Assembly: GCA_022410635.1 (NCBI GenBank)
Contig: JAJVDF010000133.1
Span: 633,089-697,088, forward strand
Length of the DNA: 64,000 nt
Source: Tretioscincus oriximinensis
Lineage: Eukaryota > Chordata > Lepidosauria > Squamata > Gymnophthalmidae
Reading direction: 5' to 3'
The position numbers and the translations under genes are program-made. A model generated the notes under the pieces. It was given only the letters and a program-made list of their open reading frames with translations. It did not search any database and had not been told where the DNA came from. Of this stretch, positions 1 through 13,700 are shown one piece after another. Positions within the stretch are counted from its first letter, which is position 1. The number at the start of each line of letters is the position of its first letter.

Positions 1-1163
1 TGCTCACTGGTAACACATATCCAGGCTGCACTTCAGAGAATGGTTCATTAACTGCACCGTCTCCTTCTCCACACTGGACATTTTAAAAAAAGACTAAGAA
101 AGGTTTGACGGTGTCTAGTCCGTTGCTGAACCAGGTGATCCCTAGGTTCTGACGTTGACCCAGGCTCTCCTGGTCACCTCTCTGCCTTTCAGGAGTCTAA
201 CATCAACTCTCCAAAGTGAGTCCTGCCTCCTCTTCTCCTTTAGCACCCCTTGAAACAATCCCTGGCCAGGGCTCCAGAGACCCTTTCCAAAGCGCCACGG
301 GCCACTTCTCCCCGCCCTGCCTCCTCCCTCAGGAGGGAAACCGTTCACAGGGCAGACACATCACCTGGGACTTCCTTACTTTGCGCCTTCTTCCATGTCT
401 TAGTCGACTGTTTGCTCTGAGTTTCTTTCTGCTGCTTCTGGGGTTTGAAAGTAGAACCTGGAAAACATTTTCATTTCGTTTGGTTTGGGGGGGTTCACAC
501 CCTGATGCTCGTAGGGAAGCCCTGCCTTTTGGAGACAAAACAGAAGCCATCTGCCAGGCAGGTGTAAGGTTGCAGCAGAAGACCACTAGCCCAAGCTAAG
601 GGCATCTTATACCACAACCCCCCACCTGCTCTTGGACACCTCCTTGGGTTTTACATGAGGCAGAAGCAGATGGTAAACTTGAGAAACGGGATGGAAACCT
701 AAGGGAATTTGCAGACGGCCACTTCTTCTGCCTTGGGAATACAGACACAGAGCCTGAAATCCAGGGTAATGGGCCCTGACTGGGGTTTGTACCTCCCCAG
801 TACCAGAGAACATCCCTCATGTGGTGAGGCTTTCCCCTAAATGCTTTACCATTACAAGTCAAAAGGATCCTGAGCCAAGAGACGCATGAAAAGTGTCTGA
901 AGAGGCTCAGAACGCTCAGCTTCAGGGCCTGGCCAAGGGTGTCTGGTGCTGCCACCATATGGCAAAGGACTGCCGGTTCCTCCAAAGAAGCTGAGTATTC
1001 TCCCCCGTAAGCAGAAATGGCTGCGTTCATTCATGTTTGGGACCATAAGGAGCAAAGGGTCTCGTCTTAAAGAGGAGAACTGTTNCGGCAATTAACAGGA
1101 GCATATGGAAGCCAATGTAACCCAAGCCAATGTAAATGTGGAAAAGAATCACCAAGGACTTAC
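1..1163 (-). other. RPRD2 intron 3 (partial)
   Basis: No further RPRD2 exon is recognisable. Reading frames here are short and unconserved. A splice-like 60-base interval near bases 8-80 is discussed under rejected items. Confidence 0.6.
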
Positions 1164-1763
1164 TCAAAGCCTCCTTCAATAGCACGATGGTCTCCTCTGG
1201 GTACACGTTCCGGTCTTCCCAGATCTTAAAGATTCTTTCTATAGATTTGGACACCGAAGGATCCCTGAAAATACAAACAGAGGGAAAAGATGCCACCAGG
1301 CACAAGGTGAAAAAATAGTTTAGGAAAAGGATCTCAGTTCTCTGTTACAAGAATGAAATCTATAGAATAAAAAAAATGAATAAATTGATAAATAAATGTA
1401 TTAATGTCCCCACTGTGCCCCTTTCTTGGGAAAGGAGCCTGTCATCCACATCCTTGTGTAGGCTATGGCAGCCCCCTGACATGTGGAANGCTAAGCTTTG
1501 CCCTGACACTGGACTTAGGAAATTGGACTCTGTTGTACGGGGGTTGTATCCATTTTTTATGACTGTGACTTGCTATGGGACCTTCCAGTATTGGGCAGAA
1601 TAAAAATCCAAAAAAATAAATAAATAAATTTGTTTTTAAATATTCTTTGGATTTTGTTTTTATAACTTATATTTTATTGCATTTGATTTTATATAATTAT
1701 CCTGTATTTTATGGTTGTGAGTCCACCTGTAGGGTGGGCAGGGTATAAATCAAAGAGTAAAGT

Positions 1764-1794
<31 letters not shown>

Positions 1795-4700
1795 TTATTT
1801 TACTTTTAAAATAAATAAATAAAGAATAAATAAATGTGCAACCACAGACCCTTACACGTCACAAAGCAGATAGAGGAGCAAACTAGTTGCCCAGGCTGTT
1901 GGGGAACACAGCAAAGAGAAACTGTCTTAGATTTAAACCTCTTACCTGCCTTTCTACTTCCTAGCCACCAAATGGATTGATCAAGGTAGCCAGGCACACA
2001 AGCAGCCAAAGGGGTTTTTAATTTTATATGGACAGTTGTTCATAAATCGCTTAATTGTTTGAACATGTTTTATCTAGCCAGGATAAAGATTCATTAATAC
2101 CTGTCTCCCAGTTTTTGTACATTTCGTAATCACTGATATGGTCAAATGACTAATCAACAGACAGCCGGTTTGGTGTAGTGGGTGGAGTGTGGGACTCTTA
2201 TCTGGTAGTCTCCTGGTTCGATTCNCTACTCCTCCATGAAGGCAGCTGGGTGACCTTGGGACAATCACAGTTCTTTGAACTCTCTCAGCCCCACCAACTC
2301 CATAGGGTGTCTGTTGTGGAGAAAGCAACAAAAGCTATGTGCGCCAGCCTATGATAGGCTGCCCTGAGACCTTCCAGTATAGGGCATATAAATACAGACA
2401 GACAGACAGACCTATCTATCTATCCATTCTATTCTATCTACTTACCTACCCACCCATCTAAGGGGCACCTTGTGCAGTGGAAGACCCAGCATAAGGCACT
2501 AACAAGACTTACTTCACCAGCGCTGCGGCCTCGGGCAGAACTTCAGCAAACGTGTCTCGGAACACGATGGCGTTTTTCCTTTTGCAGTTTTGGATCACAT
2601 CATTTGCCAGGTAGAAAAGGTTCAGGCGGTGAGGAAAAGCAGCTGGAAAGAGAACAGAAAGATCTCAGTAAAGGCACAGATGGCAGAAGGGCCCACTTGG
2701 CCCCAGCAAAGCTGCCCCCACCCCAGGCTGGCCTGGATTAGGCCTTTTAAGCAAGACATCTCTGTGAGGCAGAGGCCCAGGGAACAGCTTCCTCCCTGCA
2801 GATCCCCTATTTCTGAAAAGTCGCTTCACTTCAAGTTGCAAGCCAAGAAACATTTCATCCCAGGGGAACGGATATTAGANAGAAGACGCCATCCCAGCAA
2901 GCTCAAAGGGGATCCAAATCAAAAGAAAATCAAAATACAGATGAAAGCCCATTATAACAAACACGAAGGGGTCGGGTGAATCCATTGTAACCAACATTAC
3001 CCTTATGGGCATTCTGCCAGGACTTTCAAATTTGTTTGTTACCCTACAATGAAAGAATCTGCCGTGCAGGTGCAATGAAGTTGAGACAGCAACACGTGTT
3101 CTCATACATTTTGTAATGTACCAAGAACTCAGGAGGGAAATGATCAACCCCATAATCCTTTCTTTTCCATGAAGAAATGATGACCAGTACTTGAAAATAC
3201 TAGTGGAGGACACAAATGATTTGATTACTGCTGCAGTGGCCAAGTAATGTGCCCTGATAATGAGGATTAGAAGAAATTTTTATTTTTTAATTTTACGAAT
3301 TATTTAAAACCTGTTTATTTATAATGGGGTTCCACCTGAACATACCAGAAATTAAAAGCAAGATAAATTAACCATTAAAAATGTTCCTGCCTACAAAGAT
3401 ACTGGGAAAAAGGATGTGTTTTGCAAGCTTTAAGTGATGTGGAAAAGAAGAATGTTTATCAGGTGCAGCTTGTAATGCCTGTACCTGGTGAAAAGCCCTC
3501 TTTCCCATATCCATTCAAGCTGCAGAACTCCTGATTTTTTTTCTGGTAATCCTAACGTAAACGCTTTTAAAAGGGAGACAGAAGGAAACCAAAAGGTAAA
3601 CATGGAAATGAATTCAAGATGTGCTTCTCTGGCTTGGTCCCAGATATGGGATCNATTGTCCCTCTTCCCATTACCACTTCCCACACCTAATGCAGCCCAT
3701 CTCCGCATCAACAGACCGTCTCCAATGGCCTCCACAGAAGCACAGGGACCCTTTAAGCAAGGCACAGCCCAGCTCTGGAAGCTTAGTAGAGGCATCACAT
3801 TTACAAAATAGCACAAACAAGGAAGTGATCCAGCACTACAACACCCATCATCCCAGTGCCGGCTGTGGTAACTCCAGAACACCTGGTGGGGCCACAACTT
3901 GGGAGGCCCTGCAGCACATGCAGAGAATCATAGCGTTGAAAAGACAACGCATATAAATGTTTGGGAACGCTCTTAAGCTATGTAATAAATATACTGAGCA
4001 CAGAACTTTCACCTGCTCCCTAAGAGGTACCCTAAGAACCCAAGAGGAGCCCTGCTGGATTTGGCCCACATCTTGATTCACGTAGTGACCCATCCAGTTC
4101 TTTGGGATATGCTCAGGCAAAAAACTAAGCTCTCAACTGCTGGCCAAAGGCTTTGAGAGGTCCCCTGTCCACCTCTTCCATCCGGGCACCCATTCAAACA
4201 GCCATTGAGACACCTGGGTCTCTTTAGGAGGCAGGTGCTGGTTGAAAGCTATCTCCATCCCCACCCCAATTGTAGGGGCCCTAAAAACTATCCAGCAGCC
4301 CCTGCCCTCCACAGCTTCATCCCACTCATAAAGTCCACACACAGCATGGGAGAACTGTGGAAGGGGTAGAAATTTCTTCCCACACCCACTTTTGCTTTCA
4401 GTCATCCCCATGAAGCTGCATCCCTTAGGAGCATTAAGCCTCTGGAATAGACAATTGCCCAGCCACCTTCCTGTAAGCAGAAAACATGTTTCCATGGNTA
4501 AGACTGGGCATATATTGGCTAACAAGGCTTCTTTCCCTCCCAGGGTGGAGGCTGGGAGCTGTAGTCTGCGGACCCCTACACAAGCTGCATGGAAGAGGCT
4601 GCCCGCTGCTCAGACTACACTTCCCAGAAGGCCCCACCATCAGCTGCTGCTGCTACTCATGAAGTTGCTGAGCATCCTAGTTATTATAATAAGCCCTTGT

Positions 4701-7700
4701 CATTGTGAAAAAACAGCACTGAAAAGGAGGCAGAAATACAACTGAGAACCATAAAAAACAAGAAACAGCAATTCTTCCAGAAGATGAGAAACAGGAAGCT
4801 GTTTGTTTTGTTATTCACCCCCTCTATNCAATCAAGGTCAAAGAGCTCCCAAAGTTGTCTTGGTGGTGGCNTTTACAGACTAGGCTGTATCTTGGAATAG
4901 AGANCTGCCATCTGCATGCTAGTGTAGACTATGGCAGAACCTGAATGGAGCCTGCCATGGTCCACACTGGCATACAGATGGTCAACCCCGATTCCAGACC
5001 CTTCAGTAGAAATCGACTTCTTTCCCTGGGCACAGTATTTGGATAAAAACATTTCATGGACTTTCAGAGGTCATTCCTAGCTGTTCTCCATCTCCTGTTT
5101 TCTTTAATGGCACCCATCCTGCTGAACTTAATACCGCATCACATCTATTTGCATTTTGATTGCTATTNAGGCAGGCAGCTTGCTACCAATCAGGTGTCTC
5201 TAGATAGTTATTGATTTTATTGCATCTGAAGGCANAGACAGCTCCTGCTACCCACCTTGCTAGAAATTCTGATCCAGACTATNATGATTGCTTCTTTGTT
5301 TATTTACAGTTCTATACTGCTCTATACCCAAAGCTCTGCCCTATACTCAAAGGTCTACTCGGTTAACAATAAAAAACAAATTAACATACCAAAACTAAAT
5401 AAGCTAAACATTGATAAATCCCCAAGGCCAGACTGCATTCATCCAAGAATTCTTAAAGAACTCANATGTGAAATTGCNGAACTTTAAACCAAAATATTTA
5501 ATCTTTCCTTACGATCAGGCATAGTACCAGTAGATTGGAGGTTAGCTAATGTAACACCAATCTTCAAAAACGGATCCCCGGATGATCCCGGAAATTATAG
5601 ACCTGTCCATTTAACATCAGTTCCAGGTAAAGTGTTGGAAAACATAATTAAGGACAAAACTACTAACCACATGGAGAAGCATGCATTGCTGAATAAAACT
5701 CAGCATGGCTTCTGCAAAGGCAAATCTTGCTAGAATTCTTTGAGAGTGTTAACAAACATGTAGATAAAGGGGATGCAGTTGANATTGTCTATCTAGATTT
5801 TCAGAAGGCTTTTGATAGAGTCCCTCATCAAAGGCTCCTAAAAAAAGCTCCTTACTCATGGTATAAGAGGACAGACTTTGTCCTGGATTGGAAACTGGCT
5901 AGAAGATAGAAAACAGAGGGTGGACAGTTCTCTGAGAAAACAAGTCAGCAATTGTTGTTTTTCCTCTTATAAATCTGTAGTGAGGCCACATTTGGAATAC
6001 TGTGTTCAATTCTGGTCATCACATCTCAAGAGGGACATTATGGAACTACAGAAGGTACAGAAAAGGGCAACAAAAATGATCAAGGGTCTGGAGCACCTCC
6101 CTTATGAAGTCATGCTGCAATGTCTGGGCCTCTTCAGCTTTGAAAGGTGATGTTTGAGAGGTGGACATGCTTGGGTGGACAGGGTGAATAGAGAAAAAAT
6201 GTTTTCTCTATCACACAACACAAGGACCAAGGTAGAAAAGTGGGAATAGACAAAGGAAAGTATTTTTTTACTCAGAGGGTCATCGGCCTGTGGAATTTAC
6301 TTTCTGAAGAGGTGGTGGAAGCTAACAGCTTCGATAGTTTCAAGAAAGGACTAGACAGGTTTATGGACACCAAGGGTATAAATGGATACTAGGATGGATG
6401 TCTGGATGTTGCCTCCGGAATGGCGCAATAGGCAGCACTCCTGAAATGCTATTTGCAGGGAGTCATGAACAGGAGCATATTTTGCTTTCCTCTGTTCAGA
6501 CTGCCCAGGTGCATCTGGTGGGCCTCTGTGTGTGACAGAAGGCTGGACTAGATAGGCTGTGGCATGATCCAGTATGGCTCTTCTTATGTTCTTATGTTTT
6601 TAAAACAACAGGGAAGAGAGCAGGTTTTTCAGCCGAAGCATTTTCTGAATGTACACAGAGATAATGATTGATGCACCTCAAGAGGGGGGTGACTCCATAG
6701 TCTAGGGGCTGCCACAGAGAAGGCCTTGTACCGGGTTCCCACCCTCTTTACCAGTTCACAACTCTTTGCCACTGAGAGAAGCAGTACAGTCAGGAGGGCC
6801 TCCTCTGCAGATCTTTAGGCACAGGCAGTTTGCAAGCTTAAGGNCTTATAGGTTAGAGAATATCTTGAATTGGGCCCTGTAGCAAATTGGCAGCTAGTGC
6901 AGCTCTTATCGTGTGATATGTGTTTGGCCCATTGTTCCAGCCAGCAGCCTAGCTGTTTTGATTCCTATTGATCAATGTTTCTTAAGAAGAAACTTCAGCA
7001 ATATTAGGATCAGAGGGGGTTGCTCTTCTCATGCGTAGTTGTGGAAACAGGAACCTATTCAAACATTGCATCCAAAGGTGTCTCCTGCATGTGAATGCAC
7101 ACAATACAATCCACAGGTTGACCCAGATCTGATACCACACCTTTTTTCACACAATCATTACAAACATGGGGTTAGCTGCTGATCCCACTCTCTTCAAACA
7201 GCAGCAGGCTTGGAAGCAGTCTGTGCAGTGAACGAGGGGGCCGCCNCCTCCACAAGGAGTCTCACTTTTTGGATAGATCTCACAATCTAGGAAACACTCT
7301 GGTCCTCTCTGGGCTATATCTTGCAATAGGATCCTGCCATCTGCTAGTGTAGGCTATGGCAGGCCCTGAATGCANCCTGGCATGTGCATGGCCAAGCTTT
7401 GCCCCAAGATATAACCCAGAAAAAGGCTCAATCGGGACAGAGCCCTAGTGACACTTTCAAGCCTATCACCATTTGGTCTCCAACAGTCCAAACAAGTAGC
7501 TCAATAAATGAAAAAATATATAATCTTTTCCAGGGCCAAGGAAAAAGCTAATTAAATTCCCAGATTAAATTCTTGCTGAATGGAGCCACAGTAACCCATG
7601 TAGTCCAGCCTTCTCTCTCACCCCTTGGCCCACCAATTGCCCCTGGCAGCCTCAGGCCCCAAATGGATGAGACAAGTGGGGCCTGCCATAGTCTGCACTG

Positions 7701-10700
7701 GCCCACCAATTGCACCTGGGCAGTCCCAAGCAGAAGGCGGCAAAATCTTCACCTATTCTCGTTTTCCTGCAAACGGTATTTCAGGAATCCTGCCTGTTGC
7801 TCCATCCCGGAGGCAGCACCAAGTAAGTCTGCCCCAGATCCAACACATTCTCCTGTGCTCTGAACAAGGGCAAGAAAAGAAGGGGCTTTGCTTTAAGAAC
7901 ACTGCTGCTGCTTTGACCATTTTATAATCAGCGGCACCCTCAGACCCTCATCCGACCACAGCCAAACCTCTTCTGCCTTTTTCTAACACTAAAGCAAGCC
8001 AGCGGGTGGTACAATTATTAGCGTTTGCCTTCAGGTCAGTCGCTCCGGCCTTTGGAAAGGCAATAAGGCCAAGGGTAAATCAGCCTAATTTGGAGTGAGT
8101 GTGTGTCTGTGAAAACCTAAGTACAGTATAAGAGCCATTGTTAAAAAATTAAAAGAGGGAGGATGAAAGGAAGGAAACAAACCACCTGGGAGTGCCAGGA
8201 ACTGTTTGAGACAATTTTTAAATTGATGCTTGTATTTCATGGAGTGTGGATTATTTTAGAAAAGTGTCTTTTGATTGGGAAGCTGAAAAATATTCCCCAA
8301 ACAAATAAATATAAATACATATATCAACGGGGCCAGGCCAAGACCCAAACATCAGTTAGGGTTTGAGGTGAAGGAGAACAGAAGAGTCAGGTGCCTTTCT
8401 AAGAGGTTGCGAAAGATATTTGACTGTCCTTGTGTTGCTAAGGCATTTGCTCTGAAGTTGTGTGGACCAAATATTAAATGGATCACAAAGTTGGAGGAGA
8501 CCTCCACTAGAGGGGTTTCCCCAGCCACTTTCCTGTAAGCAGAAAAATAGTTCCTGTGGGTGGGACGGGGTGCAGATTGGCTAAAGAGGCCACACTTCCG
8601 CAGCACAATAACCCAACACAAACTCTGCTGCTACCTCCAGCCCTTCTAAAGCTTTCGGTAGCTGCTGGGGATCCAAGATTTTACAATAAGCCCTTATCAA
8701 CATGAAAAACGGTGTAGAAAAGCAGGCAGAAATTCTGCCAAGGAAGTANAGAAACGGGAAGCTAGCTGGCCAAATGGAGCCTGCCATAGTCTGCACTGGC
8801 ATGTGGATGAGCAAGCCCTGTCTCGATGAGCACTTTTGCTTGGCATGTCCATCTCACCTGGTTCTCAACTTACATGCTGGGCGCATGTATTCTTGTTCTA
8901 GGAAGGGGTTTGCTGCCTAAATCTCATTCCAGGCTAGGTCTTACTGGGACTTGTGCTAGCCTGGAATAAATGTGGACAGCATACCCCCTAGACCACTTTC
9001 TGGAACAGAATAAGGGCAAATGTGAACCAGGCATAATATTCCTCTAGCAACAAATTTAAGAGCCTCTTAATTCCTCTTTGATGCCTTCCTGCTCTTAGGG
9101 TTTTCAATTAAAACCCTACTTATTTCATTGCTTTCTAGATATTGCTTTGTTTTAGACAGTATGACTTTATTGTTTAGACAGTATGACTTTATTGTTATAT
9201 TTTGCTGAGGATAATTTCCCGCTCATTAAAGGGTGTCTGCTTTGCAAAAGTATGTTTGCAAAAGATGCCCAAGATAAAGCAATCCCATCCAGCTGCCAAG
9301 GAAACAGAATGGGTGGTTTTTGAGGTGACAGAATCGCTGTCCAGAGCTAAATCTGAAGTGGAGGCACTAAAAAAAAAATTATATTGAAGGTTTTTAACAA
9401 CTTAGGAGCAGGCAGAATGAGACAAAAATCATGCCTGAAACTATTTACTAAAAAACTTTGCATTTCCTGGGAGCAAAACCGCAACTTAAACGATCATTTT
9501 AACGCCCCTAACATCCAACTGCCAAATCTTGCGCTGTCAAAATCCCCCCCCCCCCCCGTCTTTCATGGGGTTCACATCACATCTTCTTTTTCAATGCACT
9601 TCACATTACTTTATTCTGGGTTATATCTCCGTACAGAGTTGGGCCATCCACACACCTATTTGGAATCTACACTAGGATGTGGTGTACAGTGCAGAGAGAC
9701 AGCAGGCTCCTATTCCAAGATACAACCTACAGGACAAAAATGGGGAATAGCAAATCCCCCNCTCGGGAGCCCAACATTTCATTCAGAGAGAGTTGAGTAG
9801 AACTGAAAGCTTTTTCTCCTTGCACTAGTGGCTCTCANAAGCAAAGCAACTTGAGCAGAGGGGACTCTGGAACAAACCTTGTTTTTCTAGGTATTTATTC
9901 CATTCACACCTGACGCAGAAGCAGGGGAGTAATCGGGTCTTAAGAGCTCCCAAGGTTTCAAAAACACAACGCATTCCTTGTGTACTGCAATATAGAAGAT
10001 TCACTGAAACACTCAGAGTGGCTTAAGCTAATGGAAGTTACAGTCTGCAAAGCTCAAGGTAAACCACATTAAAAGATGGCCATTCACTGGTCCAAGTTTT
10101 CTAGATGACCTTTCTTAAGAACATAAGCGGGAGCCCTGCTGAATGGGGCCAGAGCATTCTCATCCAGCGTTCTGCCTCACATAGTGGCCCACCAATTGTA
10201 CCTGGGCATCTCAAGCAAAAGAATGAAAACCCCTCACCCATTCTCAACTCTTAGAATAGGGATCTGCCAATCACATGCTAGTGTAGACATAGAATCACCT
10301 TAAATAAATCAGGAAATAGGGCCGCAAAGCCAAGGCTGAGAACTCTATCCCTGCTTGGCTGCACATAGCTAAAGTCAATTTTCATAACACAGTGCTATGC
10401 ACTCTGAGATCATAATCCACAAGAGCCTTTTACAAACAGAGAAATTCTTGCTGCTTATTTCTCTCACACAGACAAATTAAGTGCAACAGAGAGATCGCTG
10501 CTTTCATTCTAACCCACCTAAGGCTGCACTCCAGATGAAATAGAATAATGCTTGCAGGATATCAGTACAAAACACCTTAACAGATCCAACATCTAACTAT
10601 ATCAAGCAGAATATAGCCCAAGGAAACAATACTTTCTCTGCAGAAGAGAGGAATTTTTCCCAGGAACAGCTTCTAATCCCTGGTGCCCCTGGGAGAGAGG

Positions 10701-13700
10701 AGAGAATGACTTTTTCATACCTATTAAAAGTTCAAACTTCCATCCCAAATTTTATCTGGTAACATTATGAAGGAGCTTTGGAAAAACACTGCCCTGTAAG
10801 AACAAAATTTAGCCCATCAAGTTCAGATCAAAATTGTCAACTGACAGTTGCTCCATCAAGATTGTTCAACTTGGAGATTCCAAACATTGTCAAACTACAA
10901 CTCCCTCCATTCTGCTCCGGACTCTGTACACGTTTGCCAACCCGTGAATTTCTCCAGTCTGACTCACAGCCAGAAGGGTAGTGCACTGAAAAGGTCTAAC
11001 AAGCCCCCAAGCCCAGGTCTCTCAACTGAAAGACAAGTTCTTAACCACTGCATCTCACCAAGTTGTAAGAAGCTAACAACAACAACTATAATAACCAGAA
11101 AGGCAGGCAGCAGCAAGCCAACTTCTTTAGATGTTATAGAAGGAACAGCCATAGCATCTGAAGAAGCAAACTTGACTATGAAAGTTCAGGATGCCCACCT
11201 TGTAGCCTCCAAGGTACTACAAGATCCCCTGGCTAGAATAGCTTATCTGACTGTGTATCCAGCCAGTCATCTGAAGAAGGTGACTTGTCTACGAAAGCAC
11301 ATGTGACCCACCTTCTTCCTGTTCGTTTCTAAGGTGCTTTGAGACTCTCTTGCTAGAACATCTCATAGAATCATAGAGCTGGAAGGGACCTCCAGGGCCA
11401 TGGGGTCCAACTCCCCTGGCTCAATGCAAGATTCATTAAACCATCCCAGACAGATGACTGTCCAATCTCTGTTTGAAGACTTCCAGCGGAGGCAAACTCA
11501 CCACTTCCTGTGGCAACCTGATCCATTGGTTTATCACCCTCCTGTTAGAAAGTTTTTTCTGATACCTAATCTAAATCTCCCTTGCCGTTTCTTGTCCTTC
11601 CATGTGCCAATGAGAATAAGCCTGATCCTTCTGCTCTGTGAAAAGCCCTTCAGGTATTTGTAGGCAGCTATCAGGACTCCTCTGTCTTTTCTTTCTCTCT
11701 GAGCAAGGAAAGCTTATGCTGCCTGCCTTTTTCTCGGTATTCTCCAAGAGTCCCTCTTGCTAAAGGTTCTCTTGCCATCAAATCCTCCACAAAGATCTAA
11801 AACCTGTATCTTGTCCAATAGTTAATGGGCAAATAAATACAATGCTCTTTTTTTCACAAGTTTTTTTTAAAAATAACTAAAGCATCGAATTTACTAAGGT
11901 TGCCAGGCACAGATCCATCCACCTTCCACTGCACAAATGACAGGCAAAATTCCATAACAGAGCGTTGGTAAGATTCATTGCCAATACTTACTTTCTATCT
12001 ACAATATTGCGTCTGCAAACTATTAACTACTTGTTTGCTACATAGTTGATTTCAATCTGTAACTGAACACTTTTTCAAAAAACTGCATAAGACAATGAAC
12101 TGTTAACAAAGCAACACCTAAGAAATCTGACTTAGTGCAAATGTTCAAAGGAAATCCCTGGTCATACCGAACGCTTAGATTTCTCAAGCTGCCTCACACC
12201 CATTTTTCTTAAAGTCACCTAAAAGCAAAGCGATACGCAAATATGCTAAAGAATAAATAAGCCTGCTTCACTGTAGCAGAACAATCTGTCTCAGCAGCCT
12301 TGAACTCTCAGAAGGCTCCATGGTGCTTTAGATTTGTGCAAAGAAAGCAGATGCCAGAAGAGATGAATTCCTATATACATAGAAACTCATTCAAAAGGTC
12401 TCCCGGTTCGATTCCCCCACTCCGCCACGAAAACCAGCTGGGTGATCTTGGGCCAGTCACAGTTCTTTAGAAATCTCTCAGCCCCACCTACTTCACAGGG
12501 TGCCTGTTGTGGAGAAAGCAACAAAAGATATGTGCGCCACCCTATGGTTGGCCGCCCTGAGACCTTCCGGTATAGGGCGGGATACAAGTACAAATAAATA
12601 AATAACATGCCAATTGACAAGGGATACACCAGTATATTTTCCTAATGCTCAGGGAAATTTTAAAATGGGAAGAGAGAACCGTCNTTTGGTTCATCAACTA
12701 TGGCAGGCCCCACAGCTCTTGAGATCTAGCCCAGAATAAGGCTTAGGGCGGAAAAGGCCAGGATTTCTTCAAATTCCCCCCACCCCAGTCATTGCAACTC
12801 AAGTTTCAATCCTCCTGGGCTTTTAACTTCCAAGATCCCTGTAGTCACTCATTACAGGGAAAGGAAATCTCCAGCTTTTCCAATGATGCCGAACAATCTT
12901 GGCTGGTCAGCCTGAAGACTGGATGTCCACCACCCAGTTGCTGAAACATGAACACACAGGAGTGATATATAACCTAGGGTACAGTATCCACATAAAAATA
13001 AGAGTTGTTTTTTATACCCAGCTTTTATAAACCCAAAGGGTTGATAACCTTCTCTTCTTCTCTTCACAACAGACACCTTGTGAAGTAGGTGGGGCTGAGA
13101 GAACTCGGAAGAACTGCGACTAGCCAAAGGTTGCCCAGCTGGCTTTTGTGGAGGAGGGCAGAATCAAACCAGGGGACTTCAAGAAAAGACTCTCCCACTC
13201 TTAGTAGTCTGGCACTTTAACCACTACACCAGACTGCCTCTTGGATAAAACCTTGCACTTTTGATGAGTGTGAAAAAAAACCTTTAAAAATCTCCAATTC
13301 TTAACTAATTTTTGAGTAACAGTAAAATGTTCTATTTATATAAAGATGGTACTGCATGAACTTTGGAAGGTCATGCGCCTATTTAATTCTGTTTTAAGGT
13401 CCAGCAGTCGATTATTTTTTTCAAAAAATTAATCTAGTGGAGACTCGTCTCTTTTTCACTGTTTCAGCTGTGCACGATTAACTGACTTTGGAAATCTGGT
13501 CATGAATTACAGGGGAGTCGTAACAGTGGCTCCCCTTGGGTCCCATTAAACTAAAATGTTTTTATTCTCATGAGTCTGAAGCAAGAATTGCTTGTTCAGT
13601 CCATCTGATGCTGAAAGAAAGGGACAGAACCGGCACTGGGCACTGTAGTCTTTTATCGTGTCTTTATCCAGGGAGTGTTTTATCTTGTTATCCTAGGGTT

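Larger units (their letters stand above)
1265..2512 (-). other. RPRD2 intron 2
   Basis: Holds AT-rich sequence, an ATTT microsatellite (1,762-1,825), a tRNA-derived SINE (2,162-2,395) and a short CAGA/TATC microsatellite (2,393-2,450). No exon seen. Confidence 0.75.

Noticed and set aside
8..82. Splice-like 60-base segment on the minus strand (acceptor ATGTCCAG, donor GTGAGCA) as the next RPRD2 exon.
   Set aside because: In the phase required after exon 3 it meets a stop, and neither other frame resembles RPRD2. Chance match.
2875..3243. 122-codon minus-strand frame in RPRD2 intron 1.
   Set aside because: No recognisable family and no start context; possibly an old repeat, but I cannot support a call.
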